Assembly (NCBI GenBank): GCA_965237505.1
Contig: CBDEFR010000009.1
Span: 682,001-746,000 of the forward strand
DNA length: 64,000 nt
From: NVTR01 sp965237505
Lineage (GTDB): Bacteria > Pseudomonadota > Alphaproteobacteria > Rhodobacterales > Rhodobacteraceae
Reading direction: 5' to 3'
Shown here one piece after another: positions 44,046-54,070 of this stretch; within the stretch, counting starts at the first letter, position 1, and every line of letters starts with the position of its first letter. The position numbers and the translations under genes are program-made. The notes below the pieces were generated by a model. It was not told the DNA's origin, did not search any database, and worked only from the letters and a program-made list of their open reading frames with translations.

Positions 44046-45281
44046 ATGAAGCTGCAGAATCTCGAAATTTTCATCGTCGCGCCGCCGCCGCCCGGATATG
44101 GCGGGCGCTATTGGATCATCGTCAAACTCACCACCGACACCGGCGTCGCGGGCTACGGCGAATGTTACGCCTCATCCGTCGGCCCCGACGCGATGACAGC
44201 GGTGATCGAGGATGTTTTTGCCCGCCACATGGACGGCGAGAACCCCGAAAACATCGAACTGATGTTCCGCCGCGCCTATTCCGCGGGCTTCACGCAGCGC
44301 CCGGATCTGACGGTGATGGGCGCATTTTCGGGGCTGGAAATTGCCTGCTGGGACATTCTGGGCAAAGACCGCGGTCGCCCGGTCTGGGCGCTCTTGGGCG
44401 GCATGATGAACGAACGGGTGCGTTCCTACACTTACCTTTATCCGCTGCCCGCACACGATGCTTCTGCCTTTTGGACCTCGCCCGATCTGGCCGCCGAAAG
44501 CGCCGCAGCGATGGTTGATTTGGAGTTCACGGCGGTGAAATTCGACCCCGCCGGTCCCTATACCGTGCACGGCGGCCACCAACCGTCGATGTCCGACATC
44601 ACCCGCTCTGTCGGCTTTTCCAAAGCCATCCGACAAGCGGTTGGCGACCGGTGCGATCTGCTGTTTGGAACCCACGGCCAGTTCACCACCGCAGGCGCGA
44701 TCCGCCTGGGTCAGGCACTTGAGCCTTATGCGCCGCTTTGGTTCGAGGAACCGGTGCCACCCGACAACCCGCTGGAATTCGCCGAGGTCGCGCGCGCCGT
44801 CCGCATCCCGATTGCCACCGGTGAACGCCTGACCACCAAGGCCGAGTTCGCCACTTTGCTGCGCACCGGAGGCGCGAAAATCCTGCAGCCGGCACTGGGG
44901 CGCGTGGGCGGCATTCTGGAAGCCCGCAAGATCGCCGCCATCGCCGAAGTTTTCAACGCCGAAATGTCACCGCACCTGTATGCAGGTCCGGTCGAATGGG
45001 CCGCCAACATCCATTTCGCCGTGTCGATCCCGAACCTGCTGATCGCCGAGACCATCCTGACCGGCGGCGAATTTCACCTGGCCCTGATCAAAAACTCGAT
45101 CACCTGGGAAGACGGATACATCCGCGCTCCGACCGCTCCGGGTCTGGGCATCGAGTTTGACGAAGAGCTGGCCCGCGCGCATCCATACGCCGGCGACAAG
45201 TTGCATCTGGAAATGCAGCAAGAGCCCTGCGATTATGTCAATGAAAACAGGTTCGAGGGCGGCGCACCGGCACCGAAATAG
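44046..45281 (+). CDS. Enolase-superfamily dehydratase/racemase
   Basis: A 411-residue member of the mandelate racemase/muconate lactonising group. The N-terminal lid has GYGECY and WALLGG. Metal ligands are likely in CDLLFGTHGQF, the Glu of WFEEPVPP and the Glu of IATGERLTT; a His follows in EMSPHLYAGPVEWAA. The D-x-G replacement (GTHGQF) resembles acid-sugar dehydratases. It is 15 bases after the dehydrogenase gene. The substrate is unknown. Confidence 0.88.
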   Translation: MKLQNLEIFIVAPPPPGYGGRYWIIVKLTTDTGVAGYGECYASSVGPDAMTAVIEDVFARHMDGENPENIELMFRRAYSAGFTQRPDLTVMGAFSGLEIACWDILGKDRGRPVWALLGGMMNERVRSYTYLYPLPAHDASAFWTSPDLAAESAAAMVDLEFTAVKFDPAGPYTVHGGHQPSMSDITRSVGFSKAIRQAVGDRCDLLFGTHGQFTTAGAIRLGQALEPYAPLWFEEPVPPDNPLEFAEVARAVRIPIATGERLTTKAEFATLLRTGGAKILQPALGRVGGILEARKIAAIAEVFNAEMSPHLYAGPVEWAANIHFAVSIPNLLIAETILTGGEFHLALIKNSITWEDGYIRAPTAPGLGIEFDEELARAHPYAGDKLHLEMQQEPCDYVNENRFEGGAPAPK

Positions 45282-45617
45282 GCTGCCCTAAGGCGCGCAG
45301 AGCGCTGTATTCCGTGATCCGTGCAGCATTATTCATGCGGTACGCCTAATTGATCTTGTTGATCGCGGTCCAGCCTCCGCTTGGCTCTTCTTCATAAACC
45401 CGGCCAGCAAATAGGTCCACGAAATCCGCATCACGCTCGCCATGATGATTTCACGGCGCTCTCTAGCCGGGACTTTCTCTTGATCTCGCCACAATCTTGA
45501 CCTTTCAAATCCCACCACGAACATGATTTGGACAAATTTCTGAGCGACCTTCACAAGTGGGCGTGGCGCCATTCTATTTGGCATCGGACATTGGGCCACC
45601 ACTCGGGTGGGCGTTAT
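45282..45617. other. Gap before the kinase with a minus-strand gene end
   Basis: No complete gene. On the minus strand 45346-45447 encodes ERDADFVDLFAGRVYEEE then WTAINKIN and a stop, which looks like a real protein C-terminus cut off upstream. The rest should hold the kinase promoter. Confidence 0.4.
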
Positions 45618-46955
45618 ATGAACTCGACAGACACGAGAGATGAAATTACGGGCGGTGAATTCACCGACGAACTGAAACCGGGCGCGACCTTGCTGCAGGG
45701 CCAGTTCGTTATTGAGGGCTTTCTCAATAGCGGCGGCTTTGGAATGACTTACTTGGCCAAAGACAGCCTGGATCGAATAGTCGTCATCAAAGAATGTTTT
45801 CCAGCCTCGTTCTGCCGTCGGAACAACAACGTTGTTCGTGCGCGATCGCGCGAGCATCAGAAGGAATTCAAGTCAATTGTGCGGCTTTTCGTGCAGGAAG
45901 CGCGGCGGTTGTCGAAGTTGAGCCACCCGAATATCGTTGGCGTTCATCAGGTGTTCGAAGATAATGAAACGGCCTATATGACGCTCGATTATGTCGATGG
46001 CCAAGACCTGCTCGACATACTTGAAGACGGCAAAAGAAATCTGGGCCAGAGTGAACTCCGGTATATCCTACTGAAAATCCTGGATGCGATAGCCTTTATT
46101 CATGACCAGAATATCCTGCACCGGGATATCTCGCCGGACAACATACTGTTGGACAGGTCGGGCGATCCTGTCCTGATTGATTTTGGTGCCGCTCGCGAAA
46201 AGGCAACGCAGGCCAGCCGTGCCCTATCGGCCTTGCTGGTTGTAAAAGACGGCTATTCCCCGCAGGAATTTTACATCGCCGGAAGTGAGCAGGGCCCATC
46301 CAGTGATCTTTATGCGCTCGCCGCTACATTCTATCACCTGGTGATCGGCAAAGCGCCGCCAAACAGCCAAACTCGCCTTGCTGCGATCGCCGCCAAAGAG
46401 GCAGATCCTTACCAATCCATCGTCACCCAGGCCGCCGGTTTTGATCACGATTTTCTTGCGGTCATTGACAAAGCCCTGAATATTTTTCCCAAAGATCGTG
46501 TTCAATCTGCCGAGGAATGGGCGATTGAAATTGATCTGGACAAACGCAGAGCACACGCTCTTGCCACCGCGCGGCGTGACAAAAACATTGAACAGTCGAT
46601 TTCCAAACTTGTGACTGAGACCAATCTGGCGGTGCTTGAAGATCAGCAACAGCACGACCGCGACCAGGCGACCGCAGAGCAAGCGCAACTGGTCGCTGAA
46701 AAATTTTCCAGCACCGTCAGCACTGTGGAAGAGATCGATGACCACCAATCGTTGATATTGCCGGACGATGATGCAGATATTCTTGCCGACGAACCGACCG
46801 ACGATCTTTGTCAGCAACCCGATCTGGAAATGATCGATGAGGCGAGAACGCCGAAGGGGCAGTTGTTCAATCGCTCCGTCGTCCGGCGGTCGGCGCGGCG
46901 CTTCTGGATCTTTGGAAAATCACGAACGGAACATCTTGGAAAGGCAGGCCTATGA
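45618..46955 (+). CDS. Ser/Thr protein kinase, first gene of kinase-FHA-PP2C cluster
   Basis: A 445-residue Hanks-type kinase without obvious membrane segments. The glycine loop is FLNSGGFGMTYLAKD, the Lys in IVVIKECFP, the catalytic loop in ILHRDISPDNILLD and the DFG region in VLIDFGAARE. After the kinase domain (residues 20-290) comes a charged, Gln-rich coiled-coil-like tail. The ATG at 45618 fits the family. Its stop overlaps the FHA start (ATGA). Such clusters often regulate type VI secretion or envelope processes; no secretion genes are in the window. Confidence 0.9.
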   Translation: MNSTDTRDEITGGEFTDELKPGATLLQGQFVIEGFLNSGGFGMTYLAKDSLDRIVVIKECFPASFCRRNNNVVRARSREHQKEFKSIVRLFVQEARRLSKLSHPNIVGVHQVFEDNETAYMTLDYVDGQDLLDILEDGKRNLGQSELRYILLKILDAIAFIHDQNILHRDISPDNILLDRSGDPVLIDFGAAREKATQASRALSALLVVKDGYSPQEFYIAGSEQGPSSDLYALAATFYHLVIGKAPPNSQTRLAAIAAKEADPYQSIVTQAAGFDHDFLAVIDKALNIFPKDRVQSAEEWAIEIDLDKRRAHALATARRDKNIEQSISKLVTETNLAVLEDQQQHDRDQATAEQAQLVAEKFSSTVSTVEEIDDHQSLILPDDDADILADEPTDDLCQQPDLEMIDEARTPKGQLFNRSVVRRSARRFWIFGKSRTEHLGKAGL

Positions 46956-46964
46956 AATTCCTCA

Positions 46965-47896
46965 GTGTCTGATTCAAAACTCTACGCATGATTACAATGC
47001 CTTGCAATTTTACGCGTGAGGGTTCTGATATGTGCAACGAGTATCCATGCCTGTGAACTTGCGATGGATTTTTCCCAATCTTTGGCCAATCGCCGGCAGC
47101 GGTTGAGCCATGCGAAGGTGCGCTCGACGACCCATCTTCTGGGAATGACTTCGAAGCCTTCCGCAGTGTCGAAGCGCTTGACGATCTGGATTGTCCAGTC
47201 ACCGATGCCTTCAAGAGCGTCGCGCAGCTTTGGTCCGGCATAACCGCCATCCGCAAAGATATGGCGCAAGTTTGGATGGGAATACCGGATGGATTTCAAC
47301 ACTTCCGGTGCGCCATCACGGTCTTGAATACCGGCGCTATGCACGACCAACCCAACCATAAACCCGAGCGTGTCGGTGACAATGTGGCGCTTGCGGCCCT
47401 TGGTTTTCTTGCCCGCGTCATAGCCCGAAATGCCACCGCTTTCCGTTGTTTTTATGGTCTGGCTATCAATGACACCAGCGGTGGGGCCGGGCTTCTTGCC
47501 ATGAAACTCGCGCGCCGTCGCCACCAGAAAATGGCTGATCACTTCAAAGATGCCATCGTTGCGCCAGCCATAGAAATAGTAGCGCACGGTGGACACTGGC
47601 GGGAAATCATTGGGCAGCATACGCCACGCACACCCGGCGCTGGCGATGTACAAAATGGCATCCAGAACATCGCGCATCGCCGTGCTGCGCGGACGACCAG
47701 TTGTTTTAGGCGGCGGCAGGAATGGCGCGATCAAACCCCATTCCTGATCAGTTAAATCGCTTGCATAGCGTCCCGAATGCCGTTCATATCGGGCGCGAGT
47801 GGTTTCCGTCCAGGCCATTGTGATCTCCCTCGAATCTTATCAATCCGATTGAATCACAACTCGCTGAAATCACTCAATTAGTTTTGGATCAGACAC
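46965..47896 (-). mobile_element. IS5-family (TNA-target) element, copy B
   Basis: 932 bp, ends as in copy A. TCA is duplicated at 46962-46964 and 47897-47899. Removing the element and one TCA joins CTC-AGA and restores the FHA reading frame. Confidence 0.95.
46982..47818 (-). CDS. IS5-family transposase, copy B
   Basis: A 278-residue intact frame, identical in plan to copy A (VIDSQTIK, FADGGYAG and WVVERTFAWL). It has Ser in IASAGCAW. Likely active and a recent insertion, given the near identity of the copies. Confidence 0.95.
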   Translation of the reverse strand: MAWTETTRARYERHSGRYASDLTDQEWGLIAPFLPPPKTTGRPRSTAMRDVLDAILYIASAGCAWRMLPNDFPPVSTVRYYFYGWRNDGIFEVISHFLVATAREFHGKKPGPTAGVIDSQTIKTTESGGISGYDAGKKTKGRKRHIVTDTLGFMVGLVVHSAGIQDRDGAPEVLKSIRYSHPNLRHIFADGGYAGPKLRDALEGIGDWTIQIVKRFDTAEGFEVIPRRWVVERTFAWLNRCRRLAKDWEKSIASSQAWILVAHIRTLTRKIARHCNHA

Positions 47897-48510
47897 TCAG
47901 AGAAATGATGGCGAAAAAGCACCGATCCGTGAATCCAAGAGCAATCTCCGATGCAGCGGAAGATGCTGAGGAACTCGACAATGATGAAATGTCCGACGAG
48001 GAACTGTTTTCGAACCTGGCCTCCATTCAATCCAAGATCCAGGGCGCACTGAATGGGGCCACACCCGATTCTGGAGAAACCGGGCGAAAAGAAGATGTCA
48101 CCGGCCAGGTGGAGGATTTTGCGGACGTGGTAGCAGATATATTAGACACTGTGCCTGAAAAACCGGATTTAGTTCCTGAGGCCAAAAGTGCGGAGTCGGA
48201 AAAAGATGTGTCACAACAGCGAGATGATCCGACCAGGCCGGCCAGCGATGAGCCAAAGCCGAGCGAATCCGACGCAGGCATTCGTGGCAACACAAAGGCC
48301 AAAGCTCCTTCGATTTCGCAAGCCGCTGACAGTACGGCAACCGAACACGCGGTCGTAGCCGCAAAACCCTCGGTTGAAGCTGGGGCATCAGTGACGGTCG
48401 TCGCGAGTGATGCAGACCCGCATTACCCAGATGATCATGTAATTTGACGACACCACACCCGGATTCTGCTATAAGCATCATGCGGTTGGAGCAGATATGG
48501 ATCAGCGGAT

Positions 48511-49860
48511 ATGGCACACCAGACGGGTGAATCGAAACAGGGGTGCCTTCGGGTCGATTTTGACCGCCGTCTGAAGCTGGAGTTCCACGGGTCCAAGGTC
48601 ACTACTGACGCCGGTTTGCTCGCCTATCGAGAGCTTGATGCCTCCGTTGAACTTACTGCGATGGCTGGCGATGTTCTTGCCGACAGTCGTACCGGCAAGA
48701 ACGGGCGGCATGGCATGGTCGGGCAGTTCCGCCAGTCCGTTTTCGGACGCCTTGGCGGCTACGACGACGTGAACGACGCCGACCGGCTCAGCCTCGACCC
48801 GGTCATGCGGTGGATCGTCGGGGGCCATGCCGTCACCAAACAGGCGGCCTCGAGCAGTCAGATGGGGCGCTTCGAGACGTAGGTTCTGGCCACCGAGGAA
48901 AACCTCGCCGCGCTTGGTGATCTTTCCGGCCGATGGATCGACCGCGTTCATGACCGTTGCCCGCCGAAGAAGATCATTCTCGACATGGACAGCAGCGTCA
49001 GCCCAACCCACGGTGCTCAGGAAGGCTCGACCTACAACGGGCACTTCGGTTGCACTTGCTATCATCCCCTGTTCCTGTTCAACCAGTTCGGCGATTTGGA
49101 ACGGTGCGCCCTGCGTCCCGGCAACGTTCACAGCGCCGATGGCTGGCGCAAGGTGCTGGAGCCGGTAGTGGCACGCTACAAGGAAAGGGATTTGCGTCGG
49201 TATTTCCGGGGCGATGCGGCTTTCGCCTCACCGGACATCTATAAGTTTCTGGAAGACGAGGGTTTCCTGTACGCGATCCGTTTGCCGAAGAACCAAGTTC
49301 TTCTGGAAAGCATCTGCCATCTGCTCACGCGACCCGTTGGCCGCCCGCCGAACCATGTGCGGCGCTATTACGCCAGCTTCAGCTATCGGGCCAAAAGCTG
49401 GGACAAGGCCCGCCGCGTCGTCGCCAAGGTGGAGTGGCACCCCAGCGAGCTGTTTCCCCGTGTCGGGTTCATCGTCACCAACCTGTCGCGATCCGCCGAG
49501 CAGGTGACATTGTTTTACAATCAGCGGGGCAAAGCGGAGCAATACATCAAGGAAGGCAAGAACGCGATCAAATGGACGCGGCTGTCGTGTCGCAAGTTCC
49601 GCGACAACGCCGTCCGGCTGCAGCTTCACGCCCTGGCCTACAATCTCGCCAACTTCATGCGGACGCTGGCTTTGCCAAAGGAGGTCCAGCACTGGTCGCT
49701 GACCACGCTGCGGGAGAAGTTGGTGAAGATCGGTGCCAAGGTGGTCAGCCATGGCCGCTACGTCACGTTCCAATTGGCCGAGGTGGCGGTGCAGAGGGAA
49801 CTGTTCCGGAAAATCCTGAGCCTGATCGATGATCTGCGACCAAGACCCGCTCCGGCGTAG
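48511..49860 (+). pseudogene. IS1380-family transposase, amber stop
   Basis: Starts with MAHQTGESKQG and continues with VTTDAGLLAYRELD. A TAG at 48880-48882 follows MGRFET; the frame then resumes with LATEENLAALGDL. Catalytic parts are LDMDSSVSPTHG, RGDAAFASPDIY and the Glu in YIKEGKNAIKW. Total length is about 449 residues, normal for the family. Element ends were not located with confidence; they should lie near 48450 and 49870-49990. Confidence 0.85.
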
Positions 49861-50059
49861 GCCGGGGACATCGACGGCGAGGTGAAAACGACAGGAGGAG
49901 TGTGTCTGGATGGCGGAAAAACTGGGCAAATGAGCTTCCAACCGAGGGCTGATCTCCAAAATCAGGCCATCGGATGGCTGCAAAGGGGATACGGTTCCCT
50001 CGACGGTGGTACGGGGGTATGATCTCTGCAAACCTGGAGGTCATCTGGGCAATGTCGGT

Positions 50060-50358
50060 TGAAGCTATGTTCTCGGCTTCAAGACCCGTGGATTTGGCAT
50101 CGCGCAAAGCCAAATCAAAAAGCCAGACCGACTGGAAAGGCTTATCCTTGTCATGGCAATAGCCATGTACTGGGCGGTTTCAACGGGCGCAGCAGATGAA
50201 CAAATAGTCGCCGAAAGCGGCGAAAAAAGGGGATTCGCAAAACCCGAAGATCACTCTGCTCCCTCTTCAAACAGGGCCTGCGTTTCCTGCGCAGATGCTT
50301 CATAGGATATGAGAAAATCCCTAAATTATGGCAAGTTTGGATTTTTTGAAGGGTGGTA
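50060..50358 (+). pseudogene. Remnant of the IS4-like element's 3' end
   Basis: Inverted, near-identical copy of 57079-57380. It encodes the end of the transposase (KKPDRLERLILVMAIAM) but has lost a base in TTCTCGG-CTTC and starts abruptly. The shared outer end is CTTACCACCC. The IstA fragment begins at its edge. Confidence 0.8.
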
Positions 50359-50878
50359 AGTGCCGCGACCAAAGTTTAAATCCTACGCTGAGCTGAACGC
50401 CTGGCTGGAGGATCGTTGCCTGGCATATAGCCGGGCCAACACGCATCCGGACATGCGCGACAAAACAATCTGGGAAGTGTTCGAAAAAGAGCGCGCGAGC
50501 CTTGTGCCCTATGTTGGCCCGTTTGATGGGTTCCATGCTGTTCCGGCCGCTGTCTCCAAAACCTGCCTGATCCGCTTCGACAACAACCGCTACCCGGTCG
50601 ATGCCCGCGCGGTTGGCCGACCGATGGATATTCGGGCCTACGCTGACCGGCTGGAATGCTGGCAGGAGGGCCGCATTGTTGGCAGCCATACGCGCGCCTT
50701 CGGACGCGGCAAAACCATCTATGATCCCCTGCATTATTTACCCGTTCTTGCGCGCAAGCCGGGCGCTTTGCGCAATGGCGCGCCGTTCAGGGAATGGGAT
50801 TTGCCTGCGGCAATCCGACGGGTCCAGCGCAAGCTGGAACGCCAACCCGGAGGCGATCGCCAGATGGTGGATATCTTA

Positions 50879-51810
50879 GTGTCTGATCCAAAACTAATTG
50901 AGTGATTTCAGCGAGTTGTGATTCAATCGGATTGATAAGATTCGAGGGAGATCACAATGGCCTGGACGGAAACCACTCGCGCCCGATATGAACGGCATTC
51001 GGGACGCTATGCAAGCGATTTAACTGATCAGGAATGGGGTTTGATCGCGCCATTCCTGCCGCCGCCTAAAACAACTGGTCGTCCGCGCAGCACGGCGATG
51101 CGCGATGTTCTGGATGCCATTTTGTACATCGCCAGCGCCGGGTGTGCGTGGCGTATGCTGCCCAATGATTTCCCGCCAGTGTCCACCGTGCGCTACTATT
51201 TCTATGGCTGGCGCAACGATGGCATCTTTGAAGTGATCAGCCATTTTCTGGTGGCGACGGCGCGCGAGTTTCATGGCAAGAAGCCCGGCCCCACCGCTGG
51301 TGTCATTGATAGCCAGACCATAAAAACAACGGAAAGCGGTGGCATTTCGGGCTATGACGCGGGCAAGAAAACCAAGGGCCGCAAGCGCCACATTGTCACC
51401 GACACGCTCGGGTTTATGGTTGGGTTGGTCGTGCATAGCGCCGGTATTCAAGACCGTGATGGCGCACCGGAAGTGTTGAAATCCATCCGGTATTCCCATC
51501 CAAACTTGCGCCATATCTTTGCGGATGGCGGTTATGCCGGACCAAAGCTGCGCGACGCTCTTGAAGGCATCGGTGACTGGACAATCCAGATCGTCAAGCG
51601 CTTCGACACTGCGGAAGGCTTCGAAGTCATTCCCAGAAGATGGGTCGTCGAGCGCACCTTCGCATGGCTCAACCGCTACCGGCGATTGGCCAAAGATTGG
51701 GAAAAATCCATCGCAAGTTCACAGGCATGGATACTCGTTGCACATATCAGAACCCTCACGCGTAAAATTGCAAGGCATTGTAATCATGCGTAGAGTTTTG
51801 GATCAGACAC
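50879..51810 (+). mobile_element. IS5-family (TNA-target) element, copy C
   Basis: 932 bp in the opposite orientation to A and B. TTA is duplicated at 50876-50878 and 51811-51813. It is nested inside the IstA fragment. Confidence 0.95.
50957..51793 (+). CDS. IS5-family transposase, copy C
   Basis: A 278-residue intact frame. It differs from A and B by Tyr for Cys in NR(C/Y)RRLAKD. DDE residues as in copy A. Likely active. Confidence 0.95.
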   Translation: MAWTETTRARYERHSGRYASDLTDQEWGLIAPFLPPPKTTGRPRSTAMRDVLDAILYIASAGCAWRMLPNDFPPVSTVRYYFYGWRNDGIFEVISHFLVATAREFHGKKPGPTAGVIDSQTIKTTESGGISGYDAGKKTKGRKRHIVTDTLGFMVGLVVHSAGIQDRDGAPEVLKSIRYSHPNLRHIFADGGYAGPKLRDALEGIGDWTIQIVKRFDTAEGFEVIPRRWVVERTFAWLNRYRRLAKDWEKSIASSQAWILVAHIRTLTRKIARHCNHA

Positions 51811-52027
51811 TTAGGTGCCATCCTGACCGATGGTCTGGAGGCCGTCGAAGCCTCCTGTTCTGAGGCACTGTCGCACAATGTTCATTCCGCAGGAGTTGTC
51901 CTGAACATTCTGGCTCGGCACCGGGAACCGCCGCCGCCCCTGACAATCACAACCCCGGATGCGCTGCGGCTGAACTGCGAGCCTGCCGCCGATTGCGACC
52001 GATATGACAGCTTGAGGAGAAAAACAG

Positions 52028-52756
52028 ATGGAACGCTCAGACCTGCTCGACGCGATGGGAAAGCTGAAGCTCTACGGAATGAAGGCCTCCTACGATGAGA
52101 TCATAACGACAGCCGTCAAGCGCCGGCATGAACCGCAACAGATCATTGGGGATCTGCTGAATGCCGAGATCAGCGAGAAGCAGGCGCGCTCCATCAAATA
52201 TCAGATGACAATTGCCAAACTGCCGCTGGCCAAGGAACTGGAAGAGTTCGACTTCGAGGCGACCGAGATCAACGAGACTCTGATCCGTGATCTGGCTGCG
52301 GGAGACTTCCTGGATCACCAGCGCAACCTCGTGCTGATCGGCGGAACCGGAACCGGCAAAACCCACCTCGCCGTCAGTATTGCCCGCGCCTGCATCCGCA
52401 GTGGCCGTCGCGGGCGGTTCTTCAATGGCGTCGATCTGGTGAACAAACTGGATACCGAAGCCCGTGCAGAACGGCAGGGACGAACGGCAGATCTGATCTC
52501 TCGCCTCGACTTCCTGATCCTGGACGAGTTGGGCTATCTGCCCTTCGCCCAGACCGGTGGACAGCTTCTGTTCCATCTGATCAGCAAACTCTACGAGCGC
52601 ACCTCAATCATCGTCACAACCAACCTCGCCTTTGGCGAATGGCCGAGCGTCTTCGGTGATGCGAAAATGACCACCGCACTGCTCGACCGCCTCACGCATC
52701 ACTGTGACATCGTCGAAACTGGAAACGAAAGCTGGCGTTTCAAAAACCGAGCCTGA
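52028..52756 (+). CDS. istB: IS21 helper ATPase IstB, type C
   Basis: A 242-residue AAA+ helper of IS21 transposition. Walker A is GGTGTGKTH and Walker B LDFLILDELGYLPF; sensor 1 is IIVTTNLAFGEWP. The frame is complete, starting MERSDLLDAMGKLKL. The matching istA is broken, so this copy can act only in trans. Confidence 0.93.
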   Translation: MERSDLLDAMGKLKLYGMKASYDEIITTAVKRRHEPQQIIGDLLNAEISEKQARSIKYQMTIAKLPLAKELEEFDFEATEINETLIRDLAAGDFLDHQRNLVLIGGTGTGKTHLAVSIARACIRSGRRGRFFNGVDLVNKLDTEARAERQGRTADLISRLDFLILDELGYLPFAQTGGQLLFHLISKLYERTSIIVTTNLAFGEWPSVFGDAKMTTALLDRLTHHCDIVETGNESWRFKNRA

Positions 52757-52865
52757 TCCTTAACCGAAACCACGCTGGCCCGCCGCCGCTGCGTTATATG
52801 GAGATTACGCAGCGGCGGGCCAGCTCAGCACAAAAGGGGGGTCATTTTTGGGCGCCGATAGGGGG

Positions 52866-53336
52866 TCAACATTCAATGCCGATTGACAACCAGATCTGCG
52901 CTCCGGCAAGCTGTTCAATGCCGGAAGGCTCCGCCCCGACACCGGCATAGTGCACCGGAAATATTGCCTTTGTTCCGGGCGTTATCGCCTCAGCGACTTT
53001 TTCGATATCGATGTTCATCGTGTCAGGAGATACATCGACAAATTTCGGAACCGCGCCCAACCGGCACACTGCATTGGCCGTGGAAACGAAAGTGAAAGAG
53101 AGCATAATGACCTCATCACCTTCGGAGAGGCCGAGGATCGAAGCTCCCAGGTCAAGTGCGGAAGTGCCGGAGTTCGTCATCAGCACTATTGCGCCGCCAA
53201 GCCGTTCGCTCAGAATGCTCTCGCACTTCCTGCAGAACGCGCCATCGCCCGAGAGATGGCCACCTTCGATGGCTTCTTCGGTGTAACGCCTTTCGTTTCC
53301 GACGACAGATATCTTGGAAAAGGGTATTTGTTTCAT
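52866..53336 (-). pseudogene. N-terminal fragment of a DegT-type aminotransferase
   Basis: Starts MKQIPFSKISVVGNERRY at 53336 and follows the sugar aminotransferase (WecE/RffA-like) family to VHYAGVGAEPSG. Recognisable parts are GHLSGDGAFCRKCE, TNSGTSALDLGA and SFTFVSTANAV. The PLP lysine and all later parts are missing; the frame runs out in the right end of the type C IS21. It is foreign to the kinase-FHA cluster and was probably carried in with neighbouring mobile DNA. Confidence 0.82.
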
Positions 53337-54070
53337 CTAGCTACTCCGCGCTCGCGTGATCCCGGCCCGAGAGTGGACCCTGTGACGCCTGCATACTGGA
53401 AAAGGAAAAACCGAGGCCTCTTTCATACAGAAGAATCCATTTGCAAAATCCACTGCAGAGCAGGTGCCAGCGAGCAATATCCAGGGCATTCAGCCCGCGC
53501 CGGACCCTGAAACACAATCCGATACCGCAACAGACGCGACGAAACCAGCGGCCGGGCACAGAATTGTGCAAGTGCCGGCTCCTGCCGCGGGCCGATCCGG
53601 TCGCCGCGCAGGACGCGTGAAAACGCGCCTGTTGGGGTTTGAACATGCGCACGGCACAAATGCCGACCCATTTGACGAAAGCAAAGAAATCGCTAGCGGC
53701 GCGCAGGTCACATTTCCGGTGGGCTGGATTGTTGTTGTTGACGGACCTGGAAGAGGAAATTCATTTGCGCTGTTCAACGGTGTGTCGCAGATTGGCCGCG
53801 GAGAAGATCAGGCGATCAAACTTGATTTTGGCGATACCAGCATCTCTCGCAGCAATCACGCCGCGATTGCCTATGACAACGAACAGCGCACTTTCTATCT
53901 TGGGCACGGCGGCAAGGCCAATCTGGTGCGCCTGAATGAAAAACCGGTTCTCAGCACTGAAGAAATTTCATCCAGTGATTTGATCCGAATTGGCGTCACA
54001 ACGCTTCGTTTCATCGAGCTGTGTGGCGCCGATTTTGATTGGGGTAGCGATGACCAGGAAGAGTTCGACG

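Larger units (their letters stand above)
50360..52098 (+). pseudogene. IstA fragment of IS21 type C, split by IS5
   Basis: The C-terminal half of an IS21 transposase: AELNAWLEDRCLAYS and VPYVGPFDGFHA before the break, then GAILTDGLEAVEASC and VVLNILARHREPPPP after. IS5 copy C inserted at a TTA. The N-terminal half, with the DDE core, is missing upstream, replaced by the IS4 remnant. It overlaps istB in a different frame. Confidence 0.82.
50360..52871 (+). mobile_element. IS21-family element type C, left end lost
   Basis: Contains the istA fragment and a complete istB. The right end reads, inverted, TGTTGACCCCCTATCGGCGC and ends near 52871. The left end is missing. It differs clearly in sequence from the type A and B IS21 elements at 57.5-62.9 kb. 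Confidence 0.75.
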
